A DNA stretch of 64,000 nucleotides, from positions 922,084 to 986,083 of the forward strand of contig JAREIK010003088.1 in assembly GCA_029783825.1 (NCBI GenBank). Direction: 5' to 3'. Origin of the DNA: Sapria himalayana. Lineage: Eukaryota > Streptophyta > Magnoliopsida > Malpighiales > Rafflesiaceae. This document shows positions 49,786 through 62,087 of this stretch, in pieces (within the stretch, counting starts at the first letter, position 1; each line of letters begins with the position of its first letter). The position numbers and the translations under genes are program-made. The notes under the pieces are model-generated. The model did not search any database. It was not told where the DNA came from and saw nothing but the letters and a program-made list of their open reading frames with translations.

Positions 49786-50100
49786 TTATTTATTTATGCT
49801 ATATCTTGGATTTTTGTCATAATGTTAAATTTATTGATCAACGGATATTTTTATATTTTATGTTGTGTTAGTAACCACGAATATATGATATATCCTAGAT
49901 ATATCAAGCATATATTTGGATATTTTCATCGTTGATTCTAATATTTGATCTATTGTGATCTTACTTGTTGAGAGAGAGAGAGAGAGTACTAGGATTTATT
50001 GAGTGTGAAGTTAAAAAAATACTATTTGTGTCACAATATATTTGGGAACTTATCAAAGATGAGTTTATAGAACCCAAAAATTCCCCATCTATAGAAGGTG
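49260..50100. other. AT-rich gene-free stretch with (TA)n
   Basis: Holds a (TA)n tract at about 49744-49780, several GATATATC-like phrases and a (GA) tract at 49972-49986. No gene is visible. Confidence 0.5.
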
Positions 50101-52270
50101 CAGAAAAAATTAGGGTTTAAAAATTGAAATTTTGGATACATGAGTCTATTGTTTATCTAGCAAGGAGCGAGTAATTACATATTTTCCAAGATAATGAAGT
50201 ATGTTAGAGTTAAAGAGGCTTGAGCCTAACTACAAAAAAAGTTGCTTGGAGGTCATGGTTCATATTGATATTTGCGGACTAATGTCAGTTTCATCTAAAG
50301 CAAAAAATAACTATTTTATATTGTTTGTTGATCACACAAACATGATGTGGGTATACTTCTCACAATAAAAGTCATATTCTTTCTTTGTGTTTATGAAGTT
50401 ACAAGATTTTGTTAAAAGATAATCGAACAAAATGATAAAAGCACTCAAAAGTGATTGCGATAAGTTCCTCTCAAAGTTGTTCACCACTTAATTTGAAGAC
50501 ATAAAAATTAAAATATAACTCATAGCCCCCTCTATTCCTAAACATAATGATATAATAGAGAGAAAGAACAAAACAATAAGGAAGATGACCGAAGCAATGA
50601 TGGTAGAGTAGAACCTGCCAATATACTTTTGGGCTGAAGTAGTTAACATTGCTCTCAATCTTCTAAACATAAACCTAACATCAACCCTAAAGAACCTTAC
50701 TCCTATAGAAGTATAGAATGTAAAGAGAGTTTCTACTCTCAAACACCCAAGCAGAGAAGGAAGAAGTTGAACAATGTAAGTCAAAGATACATTCTGATAG
50801 CATACAACCTTCACTCAAATAGGCACATGTTGTAAACCCTTGATAACAACAAGTCTAAAGTAAGTAGAGATGTATTGTTTAATGAAGACTCAATTTGCCT
50901 ATGTCCCTGCCTTCAAATTCAAAACAAATCAAGGTTGTACAACATTGTGACAGGATAAATGCAATGGAAAGAGAGATTGAAGTTATTGAAAAATAAAATG
51001 AAATTAGACACTATTAGAAAACTAGAGAATAGATACATTGTGGGATTTAAGTGGATATTAAAGATTAAAAAATTGACTGATAGTAACAAACCCACTTACA
51101 AAGATTGATTGGTACATAGGGGCTACTCGCTGATTGATTTAGATTTTTTTGAAACTTCTGTTCCAATACCTTATACTGGATACATTTAAGGTTGGTGATT
51201 GCACTGACGACACAGAAGGGATGACCTTTATATTTACTTGATATCAAATCTACATTTATAAATAGTGAGTTAGAGAAGAAAATATATATCCAACAAACTC
51301 TAAAATTTATAGTAAGAGGACATCAAAATTGTGTATACAAATTAAACAAAGCTATGCAATGGTCGAAGCAAGAACCTTGTGCTTGGTATACATAATAAAT
51401 TCATACCTCCTTAATTGAGACTTCATCAAAAGTCTAAATGAACCCACACTGTACATTAAATATATTTGTGGTTCTAGAATATTAATTGTGGTATTGTATG
51501 TAAATGATCTAATATTTTTGGGTAATAGCTTGGAGTTATTCAGTCTTTTCAAGAAAGATGTGATGGATAAGTATGAAATGTATGACATACATCTTCTCCA
51601 TTATTTTTTGAGGATTGATATATTTCAAAATAACAACGAGATATTCATTTCTCAGAATAAATATTTCCAAGTAGTTCTAGAAAAGTTTGGAATGAATGAT
51701 TGTAAATCAATCTCTACTCCATTAATTACAAATCGAATATTAAAAGCTAATGGAGGAAGATCACTAAATGAAAGACTATACACAAGTCTAATTGATAGTC
51801 TCCTATACAATTTTGCAATTAGACAAAATATTGTATATTTAGTCAATGTCTTATCTTAATTGACACGCTCTCCAAATGATTGTCACCTTGAAGTTAAAGA
51901 TAGTTGAAATATCTTAAGGATACTTTTATCCTTGGATTAAGATGATTTAAAATCATGAGTAAAACTATTTTGTCACTATAATATTGATTGGGGGTTATCC
52001 AGAAGACTATAGAAGCACATTCAAGTATGTATTATTTATTAGCAGAGTGGCCATATCTTGGACTTCAAAAAAAAAAAAAAGTCATTGTGACCTTATTTAC
52101 TAGTGATATAGAATATATTTCCAACTCATTTGCTAATTGTCAAGTTGTCTAGATAAATAGATCACTCAACGATATAAAGAAAATATTACTAAATCCATAA
52201 TGATCTATTATGAGAACAAGTATGACTATTTCAAAAAATTACTTGGACTTGAAGAATATTACATGCAGGG
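50100..52270 (+). pseudogene. Ty1/Copia pol remnant (integrase, RT, RNase H)
   Basis: The integrase at about 50440-50720 reads ALKSDCDKFLSKLFTT, then LIAPSIPKHNDIIERKNKTI, then NLPIYFWAEVVNIALNLL, matching the second half of the Copia integrase core across two stops. Reverse transcriptase at 51488-51859 is open for 123 residues, with LYVNDLIFLGN, then LLHYFLRIDIFQNN, then FGMNDCKSISTPL. The YVDD box reads YVND, so a catalytic aspartate is lost. RNase H remains follow to about 52250. CAGGGGGGAAA at 52266-52276 looks like the polypurine tract, directly followed by an LTR-like start TGTTACAATTGATATAATG. Confidence 0.8.
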
Positions 52271-52276
52271 GGGAAA

Positions 52277-52795
52277 TGTTACAATTGATATAATGTCTTC
52301 AAATTATATTTTATAAATCTTTTGCAATGGACTTGAGCATGTGTGCATGTGAAAATGTCACATTATTTGGTTTCTTTTATTTAATTTTTTTATTTATTTT
52401 GTTTATTTGTATTGATTCTTTAATAAATGCAAATAAAATAATATCGAATGGTCAATCTTTATATTATTGATGGCTTTTCATTCCACACGTACTCCCCTCT
52501 CCGCTCGAGTGTTCTTCATCTTCCCAAGAGAGCAATGATTTCTCACATTGAAGTATCCTTAGTCACTTAATACCAAATGTTGAATCTATGTCAATGATAT
52601 TGTGATGGCTTAAACAAAGAAGTTGCTCCACCACTTTGTTTGAAATGTCTAGGATAAACAGATCTTATCCTGAGGAATCCTACTAAAAGAAGACTATTTC
52701 TTGTTGTGTTTAATCCAAATCATGATGCTATGGTGATCATTCAAAACCACCTCATGTGTTGATCTTCTGATGAACATTCCAAAGTTTTGAATATT
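52277..52795 (+). repeat. Probable 3' LTR of the Copia element (interrupted by hAT)
   Basis: Starts TGTTACAATTG right after the polypurine tract. The right edge is not determinable because a hAT element begins at 52804, so the remainder, if any, would continue at 56484. Confidence 0.45.
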
Positions 52796-53270
52796 CTATG
52801 AAGTAGACTTGTCAAATGTGCCAGGTGGCCCCAGCGTGGGCCCGGCTCGAGGCACAACCCAATTTGGCCGTACCCATGCCGGGCCAGCTCACGGCATGGC
52901 TCGTGCCATCCCAAGGCCAATCGAGCCATGTGCAAGGCCAGGCACGGCTTGGCACAACGGCCCATGGGCACGGTATCTTGGCACGAGCTGAGATATGCCT
53001 CGACCCTAGCCCCACGCCCCCGACCCAAACTTTAGGCCTGAAGGATCCAAAATTTCCATCGGGCCCGAACCTGATCTGTGGTCTTTTTTTCGCACCTCCC
53101 CAGACCCGAGTTTGAGGTTGAGCCCGAGCCCTCCACTCCATGGCTCCATCCCAGAAGCCGAACTACCAAAGCTTCTGGAATAGACCATTCAGGTCGGTTT
53201 GACAGTCGAACTGGCCCAACGGTAAAAAAAAATCAATGTAAACCATTAGATTTTGCCTCATATGGCTATG

Positions 53271-53303
53271 GGGCAGAATCTGACGTCCCTAAGGATTCTG
53301 CCC
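53271..53303. repeat. Perfect 10-bp inverted repeat inside the hAT element
   Basis: GGGCAGAATC at 53271-53280 and GATTCTGCCC at 53294-53303 are exact reverse complements with a 13-base loop. It could form a hairpin in DNA or RNA, or be a pair of protein-binding sites in the subterminal region. Confidence 0.75.
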
Positions 53304-53404
53304 ATTTTTTAATTAAAAAAAATTTTAAAAATAAAAAATATATATATATTTTTAAAAATATTCTTATCTTTATCTATAAAATCCCCACCCTCATTCAAAG
53401 ATTT

Positions 53405-53518
53405 ATGTTTTCAAAAACATAAATCTCTTGCTATTCAAAAACATAAATCTATCTAATTTTTTCAAAAACATAAATCTATCTAATTTTTTCAAAAACATAA
53501 ATCTCTCTAATTTTTTCT
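53405..53518. repeat. 27-bp tandem repeat, about four copies
   Basis: Units built on CAAAAACATAAATCTATCTA followed by a T-run. The first copy is diverged (CTCTTGCTATT). It lies in the 5' untranslated part of the hAT element. Confidence 0.75.
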
Positions 53519-53924
53519 CTCTTGGGACTTGGGTTTTTGAATATCGGTTTTGGGCTTTTGGCATTTCTCATTTTAGGACTCGGCTTTAGTGTGGATTGTG
53601 GTGCGCGTGTGGTGCGGGTGTGGTGCGGACATAAAAAAAAGCTAAAGTTTATGCATTGCGGTTATGAGAAATTTTTTTATTTATTAGTTTTTAAGTTTTA
53701 AAATTTAAATCTAAAAATAAAATCTTTTACTTCTCTCTAGTCTTGTCTTTCTCTCTCTCTCTCTCTCTAATCTAAAAATAAAAAAACTGACTAATAGTAA
53801 TTTTAATAATGAAAATGAAATTAATTATAATTTAGATAACGAAAATCATATAGAAAGGTCTGAGGCTGCCGAAATTTTGGTTTCTACGATCGTCTTGACT
53901 CAAATATCTAAAAACCAAAAAACT

Positions 53925-55880
53925 AGAAGAACTTTAGTAGTTTGGACTCACTTTAATTAATAAAATAAAAAAAAATGTTAGGAATGCTGAAGAAGAATTG
54001 ACACAATGCAAATATTGTAAAAAAATATTGTAAAAAATATTAATATATTAAAAAATATTAATAAATAAAAAACTCTCAAATATTAATATATAAGAGTTTC
54101 TTAATATTAATATATAAGAGTTTGTGTAATGAAATAAACAATGCATTATATATAAGAGTTTTTTTAGGCTGGATCTAGTTTAGTCTCAATGTTTATCTCC
54201 ATCATATATCGCAACAAGTTGTGGAAGGCAAGGCCAAAGCCAAGCCAAACTGATCACCACAATGGGTCTTTCGATTAGATCTTCGGATGATCCAAGGGTA
54301 GTCAGTATCATGCAGACATATTTTCAACATACATATCATAGGATTCCTAGGTCCACATCTAGGAACAACATACTAAAATATTATAAGTTAAAAAAATAAA
54401 TAATAATTAATGAATTTAAAGAATATAATGGAGTGGTGTCCATGACATCTGATATCTGGACTAGTCACGATTATGTATCTTATGCATGTCTCACCGCCTA
54501 CTATGTAGATTCTAAATAGATACTAAATAAAAAAAATTAGGATTCTCTGAGATTCTCTATCCTCATGATAGCCTGGTCTTTTTTGAGTGCATGATGAAAA
54601 TCTTTAGAGAATATAAAATTTAAAATAAAATTTGTAGTATCATATTTGATAATACATCTAATAATTAAGTAGATATTAACATATTTGTTAGGAATATTAA
54701 AGATGAACTATTAGGAAAGATTTTCAACGTTAGATGTATGTGTCATGTCATTAACCTGATAGTATAAGTGAGGATTAAAGTATGTGCCCCTCCCCCTAGA
54801 AAACAAACATAACTCTCTAAAATATATTTGCATGCCTCACAGAAAACAAGTGTTTATTAGACTCTATTTGTCTTTGAATCTTAAGAAAAAGAAATTCTAA
54901 TCCGATGTGATATACAGTTGGAATTATACATACATGATGTTGGAGTTATGTGTTGGATACAAATACGTGATATCCAACTATGTCAATAGTAAGAGTGATG
55001 AACTTATTATTGATGATACTGACTGAGCTACAAGAATTTCATATATCAGATTCTTGAAGATTTTTTATGACATGACAAACATGTGTTCGTCAGTTTATAC
55101 TCTCATGATTTGCATTGCACTCAGGTGCATGTACAATATTAGTAGCATGTTTATGAAGTATCAAGATGAGCCGATACTTAGCGATATGGTTATCGAGATG
55201 GAAACAAAGTACTTAATGTATTCGTTCACCATTCCATCTCTTTATTATCTTGCCGTATGTATTGACCCTAGGGTTAAAGTAGAAGAGATAGAGAATATTT
55301 TGACAAATATTTACTCTTGCATGAACCTGGAAGATCCACCTGAATGGTTCATTCATAAGAAGTTGCCTAAGCTCTTTACATACTATGATACTAGGTATGA
55401 TGGTAGTACTAGTGAGACTCAGAGTACGGACATGGATACCATATTCGGGAATGATGACTTTTTCATTCAGTTAGCACAGATGAACGACTAGGTGGATCAT
55501 CGAATAGGAGCGAGCTATCACGGTACTTAGATATCAATTACTACTCAATCATATCACATTCTGATACTAAAAATCTTGATGTATTATAGTGGTGGAAATC
55601 ATATGAGTCCACATTTCCTGTGCTATCAAAGATGACATAAGATCTACTGACTCCTCCTGTGTTTAGCATATCATCGAAGTCTCTTTTTCCTATTGAAGTG
55701 AATGTTATTTTAAAAGGAAAATTAGATTACGTCCAAATATTTTTGAGACTTTAGCATGCATGAAGGATTATGAGGATTATAGCTTGGGCATCTAAGATCG
55801 TGTTAGAACTACAGCAAAAGTAGAGAAATTGACTATTGATGATGATCCATATGATATTGATATTGAGGAGATATGATGAT
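53925..55880 (+). pseudogene. hAT transposase pseudogene (BED finger and dimerisation-region remains)
   Basis: Reading across stops gives the standard plant hAT order. A BED-type zinc finger start (RRTLVVWTHF, then QCKYCKK near 54008) is cut off by an AT-rich tract. The core follows with SMTSDIWTSHDYVSYACL (about 54440), DNTSNN and NVRCMCHVINLIV (about 54640-54765). An uninterrupted 145-residue segment at 55054-55491 gives DMVIEMETKYLMYSFTIPSL, then LAVCIDPRVK. The C-terminal dimerisation part reads WWKSYESTFPVLSKM, then DLLTPPV (about 55590-55660). This is the RICESLEEPER/DAYSLEEPER-like layout. Several stops make it inactive. Confidence 0.75.
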
Positions 55881-56483
55881 TGATAATGTTGATGGTTGAT
55901 GATTGGGACACCTATGTCTGATATTTGATATTGGTTTACTCATTTATATTGTATTTGTATTCATTATTTTTTATTTTTGATATTACTTTGAGTTTTTCCT
56001 TTGTGGATTGATGCTCGAAACTTGATTATTTATTTTTTATGAATTTCATTTTGCATTGGTTTTTAATTTTTATTCATATTTAAGATTTAATGTTTTATTA
56101 ATTCTTGCATTTACACTGATACACATTTATTTTTAAAATTTAAGTTATTTATTATAATAAATAAACTTAATGTTTTATTAAATTTAATAAAATAAAAATA
56201 TATAATTTAATTATTTATTTATAGTTAATAATTAACATTAACTAATTAGTAAAAACATTAACAAAAACTATTAGAGTATTAAAAATATATAAATATTAAC
56301 TATTCTAAATAAAAAAATTTAAATATATTAAAAATTAAAAACTGTCCCTTATGGGCCTGACTCAGCACGATTTCATAACTTGCCGGGCTGACGGACCGTG
56401 GCAGGCCGGCCTGATAAAACGGTACCATGGCAAGCACGACACCACCAAAAATTGGGCCGGGCCGGGCCGGGTCTACTATGAAG

Positions 56484-57690
56484 CAACAATACCATTGGTT
56501 ACTTCATTTGAACCACTATATCCTTGAATCCCATTGATATGTTTGTCTAGCACATTGTTGTTAAAAATTCCAAGATAGATCATGGACATTGTTTGCTAAT
56601 TAATGTCTTTTGTCATGTATTATGTATGGTGGTTATGAGTTTTATTTTAACACGTTTTATACGTTAACATGCATATACAAAACACAAAACTCATAATGTT
56701 TCACACACACACACACACGCACACACGCACATGCATGCTTCTCTCCCTCTACTTCACATTGCATACTAATTTAAAAATCATATTTATAATGTTTGGTTGT
56801 TATCAATTTTGTGTCAACACGTTAACGTGTATAGTTAATGCATATAGCATACATTGAATTGTATCCTATATGCTAAAATGTATACAATAAATAGTTAACA
56901 TAAATGTTTTAACATAAATGTATACATTTTTATGTATATAGATGACGTATATAATTAATGTGTATACCTTAAAACTTATACATTATATACATGAAATTGT
57001 ATACTCTATATGTTTTTTTATATATTTTTATTTGTTATTTATTTAATGTTGATGTGGTAGGTGAGGCTTTTTTTTTTTAACGAGTGTAGGTAGCAAGGGT
57101 AATTTGGATTTGCACAGTTAATAGACCAAAGATGTAAATATTTTATATTCTGAGATGCTTTTTATTAAATTTTTTAAAATGATGAATAAAACATAAATAT
57201 TTGCTTTTGGGGTATTTTTACATAATTTTCACTTTATTAAAAGCATCATAATATAATATAACATTTTATAAAATTAATTTGGCAAAATTATATTTTGGTA
57301 AATAATTACAAAAATATTAGAAAAATGAAACTTTATTTCATTTTTGGAAAATATTTTAGAGAAACTTTTTTTCAAAATGTGCATTAAATTGTTGTCCACT
57401 CTACCATGCTCATAATATCCTCCTCAACTATTACAATCAATCCAATTTAAAAATAGTCGAAAATAAAACAAAATATCTTACTATAAATTGACTAGGATAT
57501 ATGTGAATTTTATGATCCTAACTTTTCATATTTAAAATAAGAACATTGGAATTAAAAATATGGGTAAATTATGTTTAGGTAATTTAAAAAAAATATTTAT
57601 AAAAAATGAACTTAAATTTTAAGATTTAGAAATGATTACATCAAAACACAAAAAAAAAAAAAATGTTTTGGTTTGCTAAAATATAAAATC
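56484..57690. other. AT-rich gene-free stretch
   Basis: Holds a CA microsatellite at 56703-56730 and repeated GTATA-C-TTAA phrases near 56830-57010. An A-run (57648-57663) precedes the next LTR-like repeat. No gene is visible. Confidence 0.5.
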
Positions 57691-60690
57691 CAGAATTGTC
57701 ACTTCATTGTACATCTTAGCCAAGAAAACGTCTAATATCTATAGATACATTAATGAGGGTGTCACATCAATAAAGATCAATAAGTGCATAAGTCATACAA
57801 ATTGTAAAGCAGACTTTCATTCAAATATTGATCACATGGAGATAGTATTGGTAGTGTGGTTATTCAACAATAAGACAACTCATTTTTAGTAATATAAATA
57901 TTTGAATTATTAGAAAATCTTATATCTATAAGTTATTCATTTGATCTATATGATGATATTTAAATTGCGCAATTTATATAATATTTTTACATAGAATGAA
58001 GACTTTGGTATTATGCAATGACTCCTTTCCTAATGATATATAAGATGGTTATCATCATTGAGTTTATCTCAATAGTGATTCTCTCATAACTATATCCTTT
58101 ATACATCACCATCAATACACCAATTCATCTCTACACAATAAAAATTCACAATCTCAAACCATTTAGAGAACTTCATCAACCATAGTATATTCTTATTAAT
58201 TGGTGGCTTCATACATACTATTCTCTATTTTAATATATCATAATCAACATATGTTTCTCTTAACTTTCACCAGTAAAAACCATATGAATAAAAGCAACTC
58301 ACAAGGGCTATTACTACCTTATAAGTCACAATATACTCATATATGCCCTGATAATTACTTATTACCATACTCCTCGGTGCTGCTCAATTATCATATTAAA
58401 GATAAAAATCTTATGAGAATATTCTATATAACATCGATTCTAATAAAGAACTAGTTTTTTTAAGATATATACAATGGATTGACATCTAAAAGTATTCACA
58501 CTTTTGATTATAGAAGCACCATACACATGATGATTAACATACCCAAATATTAAGTTTCAACATATATGTTTATCTTGTGCACGATCAAAAGAGTGTCACT
58601 TCCTTCTTACTAAATGTGTGAGTAAGCCACATGGTTTACCTATTAAATTTTATCATGAAAATCTTGCACAAACCTACTAATAATTGAAACCCTAATTCAT
58701 ATTCTATTTAATCACTCATCCATTAATATCTATAATATAAAATAAATCAAACATATTCTTTCATAAATAAAAATGAACATCTCATCATGTATATCAATTT
58801 ATACAAATCTCAGATCCATGCTATTTTGGCAACAATTTTTGAATTTACTCTAGAGAGCAGAAGGTTTGAAAGTCATGCCCCTAATTCTACGGATTAAATT
58901 AATTCTCACATATTGTGCTTACTTGTAGAACTCCTTGTGAGTATGAAATTCACTCCTAGATTTTGAGAGCTGTCATAGCTTTGCTTGTTTCAAGGAGGGA
59001 GAGGAAGAAAAATGAGAGATTTTTATGATTTTGTCTTTCACTTTTATAGTCTGGTGACTCTGTATTACTTTAAGTAAGTCATGGATTTAAAAATAAAATC
59101 ACAAATTTAGCCTTCATATTTTAAACTTGAGGTCATGACTCTAAAGAGTGGTCGTAACTCTGGAAAGCATCACAATCTTTTTATAATAAAAAATTATTGC
59201 ACTGATAATGACTATGACTTGGGTCAATGTCTCTATAACATGAAGTCATGATATTGCGAAGTAGTCATAGCTTCATGCATTTGTCTTTTTATCTTTAATA
59301 AAGGGTAAAGACACAATACTAGAAAATGTTTGCATCATGGTAGAGGGCTTCTCACATTAATATATGGTCGTGATACTATGATAAAGTCATGACATTGATA
59401 TTGGTCGTGACAATATGATAAAGTCATGCCATTGATATTTTTCATTCTTGATTATTATATGGAAACAACATTAGGAAATAACTATGACACTAAGAACATC
59501 TCTCTTGTATATCACGTGGCCGTGTCATTCTTGATCATTCATATGTCTTCAAGTGTTTGTAGTATTGTAGGTGGCTGGCTTCTTCTCTTCCTATCTCATT
59601 ATATTTCCCTTTTTAATCCCAACAATGTCATGGGGGATATAGTCAAATATATTATATCAACCTGATTATCTATATGGAATCCCATAGTTAGGCATAGTAA
59701 ATATATTATAGTCAATTATATAAATTAGCATATAAAATACAACCAAATCTATACACTTCCATAAATTATGCTCTTATCAAATATCCATATACATTCTTCG
59801 ATATTACCCTTCATGTGCCATTTCTATCACTCAGCAATGTAGTGATAGTTTAAAAATTTGATTGCGAGTAGAGAGATTTAAAATACAAACTAACTTTAGT
59901 ACATAAAAATCTAAACAACTCATTAATGATTTCCCTATCAAAATGAGGCATTTCTTCATTTTCATTTAACTCTTTCACAACTAAGGCATTTCACCATTCT
60001 CTTTGCATAAAAAATAATATTCGATTTTACTTTCTAATAATTTCTCCAAAGGTATAAAAGAATTAATTGAAACCATTCTTTCCAATAAACTCCTGTTTAA
60101 ATATCATGGAATTCATTAATCTCTACCCGTTTTATGTAATAAAAGTTGAAGTGGCCATGGCAACTTTAGGTGGCATTTCTACGGTGTTAATTTTTTGTCT
60201 CTTCATTTTCTCATTATGACTCATTTCCACAATATTTTTCTTTAATTATCTTTTCCCTTCCATTGTTAAATCAATGAACTAAGAGGATTTAGGGTCAATT
60301 ATCATATTATTGCGAGAAAATTAAGGATTTTTGTGGAAGAAATTTAAGCTTTAGGTATTTATAGTCATGACTTGGTAATTGAAGGTTGCAACAATATTGG
60401 TTTGTATTTCTTATATAAATAAATTGTTGTTACATTAAGGCAAGAAGTTCCTTCAAAGCAATAGTGTTGCATCAAAACTGTGACTTTCCATATAGCTTCT
60501 ATAATATTTTTAATTATATTACATAAAGTTGTGGCACTAAAAATCTATCATTAAATTGTCATGTAACTTCCATGATGATTTCCCATCTATAACATCAAAG
60601 TCATGACTCTAAAGAACTATCACAACTTTGTCATGCAGCTTTGATGAGCTATTTCTTTCTATAGCACTAAAGTTTCAGCTCTAAAAAAGT
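57690..60690 (-). repeat. TCATGA-rich LTR-like repeat, copy 5
   Basis: Carries the same landmarks as copies 3 and 4: TTCAACAATAAGACAAC (57862), TAACATACCCAAATATTA (58537), GAAACCCTAATTCA (58688), and the TCATGAC sub-repeat array at 59090-59460. A second array block lies at 60360-60680 after a less similar 700-bp spacer. No gag lies on either side, so this may be a solo copy. The open frame at 59426-59665 within it has no coding character. Confidence 0.5.
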
Positions 60691-60750
60691 ATTGGGCAAA
60701 AAAATTTCAAAATAGTAGTTGGTTTGAATCTACTATTATTTTGAGAGTTT

Positions 60751-60777
60751 TGTGTGCGTGCGTGCGTGTGTGTGTGG

Positions 60778-60811
<34 letters not shown>
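60751..60811. repeat. GT repeat followed by a G30 run
   Basis: TGTGTGCGTGCGTGCGTG..., then GGGGA, then 30 consecutive G (60781-60810). Strong G-quadruplex potential, and a likely site of assembly or copy-number error. Confidence 0.9.
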
Positions 60812-60918
60812 GGTTGGGTGAGTGTTAAATGGTAAAACATGTCACTTTAGTCCCACAACAATCATATTAAAAAAAAGTGCAATGCCTCCTAAGAAGTAAT
60901 ACATTTAACATCTATAGC

Positions 60919-61150
60919 TAGATGTGTCAACCAGGCCGGCCCGGCCCGGCCCAGCACGGGAAATTCCTGTGCCCGGGTTAGGCACGAGCTGTGCCGTGCT
61001 TGACCCAGCACGGTTCAGCCCGTGGCACGGCACACCGGCACGGGTTCGTCCCGTGTCGGGTGTCCCCCAAGCCTGACCCCGCGATCCCCCCTCCCGCAAA
61101 AAAGACCGTGGGTCGGATCTGATTGGACCCGACCCGCGGTCCCACGAGGC
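60919..61150 (+). mobile_element. Truncated hAT 5' end
   Basis: Starts TAGATGTGTCAA, matching the hAT terminal consensus of the elements at 18775 and 52804, followed by the same GC-rich CCGGCCCGGCCC and GGCACGG clusters. Like 53030-53130 it has a GACCCGACCC-type, purine-containing stretch. No right end or 8-bp duplication is visible. The homologous part stops where the GA/GT microsatellite begins. Confidence 0.65.
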
Positions 61151-61154
61151 CTGA

Positions 61155-61453
61155 AAGAGAGAGAGAGTGTGTGTGTGTGTGTGTGTGCGAGTCAGAAAGA
61201 GAGAGAGAGAGAGAGAGTGAGTGAGTGAGTGAGTGAAAGAGAGTGTGAGTGAGTGAGAAGTAGAGAGTGTGTGTGTGTGTGTGTGTGAGAAAGAGAGAGA
61301 GAGCGAGTGAGTGAGAAAGAGAGAGAGAGAGAGAGTCAGTGAGTGAAAGAGAGAGAGAGTGAGTGAGTGAGAGTAAGAGAGAGTGTGAGTGAGTGAGACT
61401 GGGTGAGAGAGAGTGTGTGTGAGTGAGTGGGTGAGAGAGAGAGAGAGAGAGAG
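61155..61453. repeat. GA/GT compound microsatellite
   Basis: About 300 bp of GAGA, GTGT, GAGT and GTGAGTGA motifs, purine-rich on the plus strand. The minus-strand open frame here (Ser-Leu-Thr-His repeats) is an artefact of the repeat. Confidence 0.95.
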
Positions 61454-62087
61454 TTCATTGTCTACAAGACACAAAAATTCAAAATATTAAAAAATCAAAC
61501 CATAACAAATTGTGCAACAACGAAGGGGAAGTTTGGCGCATTGCTCCAAGAAGATGGTCGGAATTGAATGGGGCAGAAGGTAGAATTCCACGTTAATTTA
61601 GGTTTTGTTTAATCACAAGAAAAAAGAATTTGTTTCTCCATTTAAAAAAAAAATGATACATTTTTTAAAATTAAAAAAAAAAGATCAATGAATTTTGGTA
61701 TGATTCAGCACATCATGTGTATTAAAAATAACAATAATAATAAACAAATAAATAAACACAGATAAATAATAATTAATTATTAAAAATTATAAAACCCACT
61801 TTCAAGAATTCGTACCAAGGGATGGTGGAAGCCAAATTTGAGAGCATAAATAAAAATAAGTTGTTTCCTTGTTATTTAGGTTTTTCTTCCTTTTTATATA
61901 CTTGCCACCTCACCCCCACAAATAAAGATGCTAGCATGTGCAAATCGCTACATGTGAATGTCGTGACTTATAAGTATGACACTTGTATTACTATTGTTAA
62001 AATAAGTATAATACTTCATCACAAAATAAGCCTCTTTTTTACATACATTTTCTTATTAAAATAACCAATTTTTGAAAATGAGACCAT
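61454..62087. other. AT-rich gene-free stretch
   Basis: A-rich tracts at 61640-61685 and ATAA repeats at 61728-61760. No gene or clear transposon is visible. Confidence 0.5.

Larger units (their letters stand above)
52804..56475 (+). mobile_element. hAT DNA transposon, 3,672 bp, with 8-bp TSD
   Basis: Exact 8-bp duplications CTATGAAG lie at 52796-52803 and 56476-56483. The element starts TAGACTTGTCAAATG and its right end read inward starts TAGACCCGGCCC, so the terminal inverted repeats are short and imperfect, apparently because the GTGTCAAA part is missing on the right. Both ends are GC-rich with CGGCCC and GGCACGG clusters like those of the 586-bp element at 18775. The internal layout is: a GC-rich left arm (52804-53210), a 10-bp inverted repeat (53271-53303), a 27-bp tandem repeat (53405-53518), a transposase pseudogene (about 53925-55880) and an AT-rich right arm with a short GC-rich end. 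Confidence 0.9.

Noticed and set aside
52741..53422. Cluster of frames up to 114 codons on both strands
   Set aside because: GC-rich subterminal arm of the 3.67-kb hAT element, with no transposase motif in it.
59426..59665. A 79-codon hydrophobic frame
   Set aside because: It lies inside the TCATGA-rich repeat; the matching copies near 35400 and 39300 do not conserve the frame.
60905..61474. A 189-codon minus-strand frame with Ser/Leu/Thr/His repeats
   Set aside because: It spans a GA/GT microsatellite and a GC-rich hAT end, not a gene.
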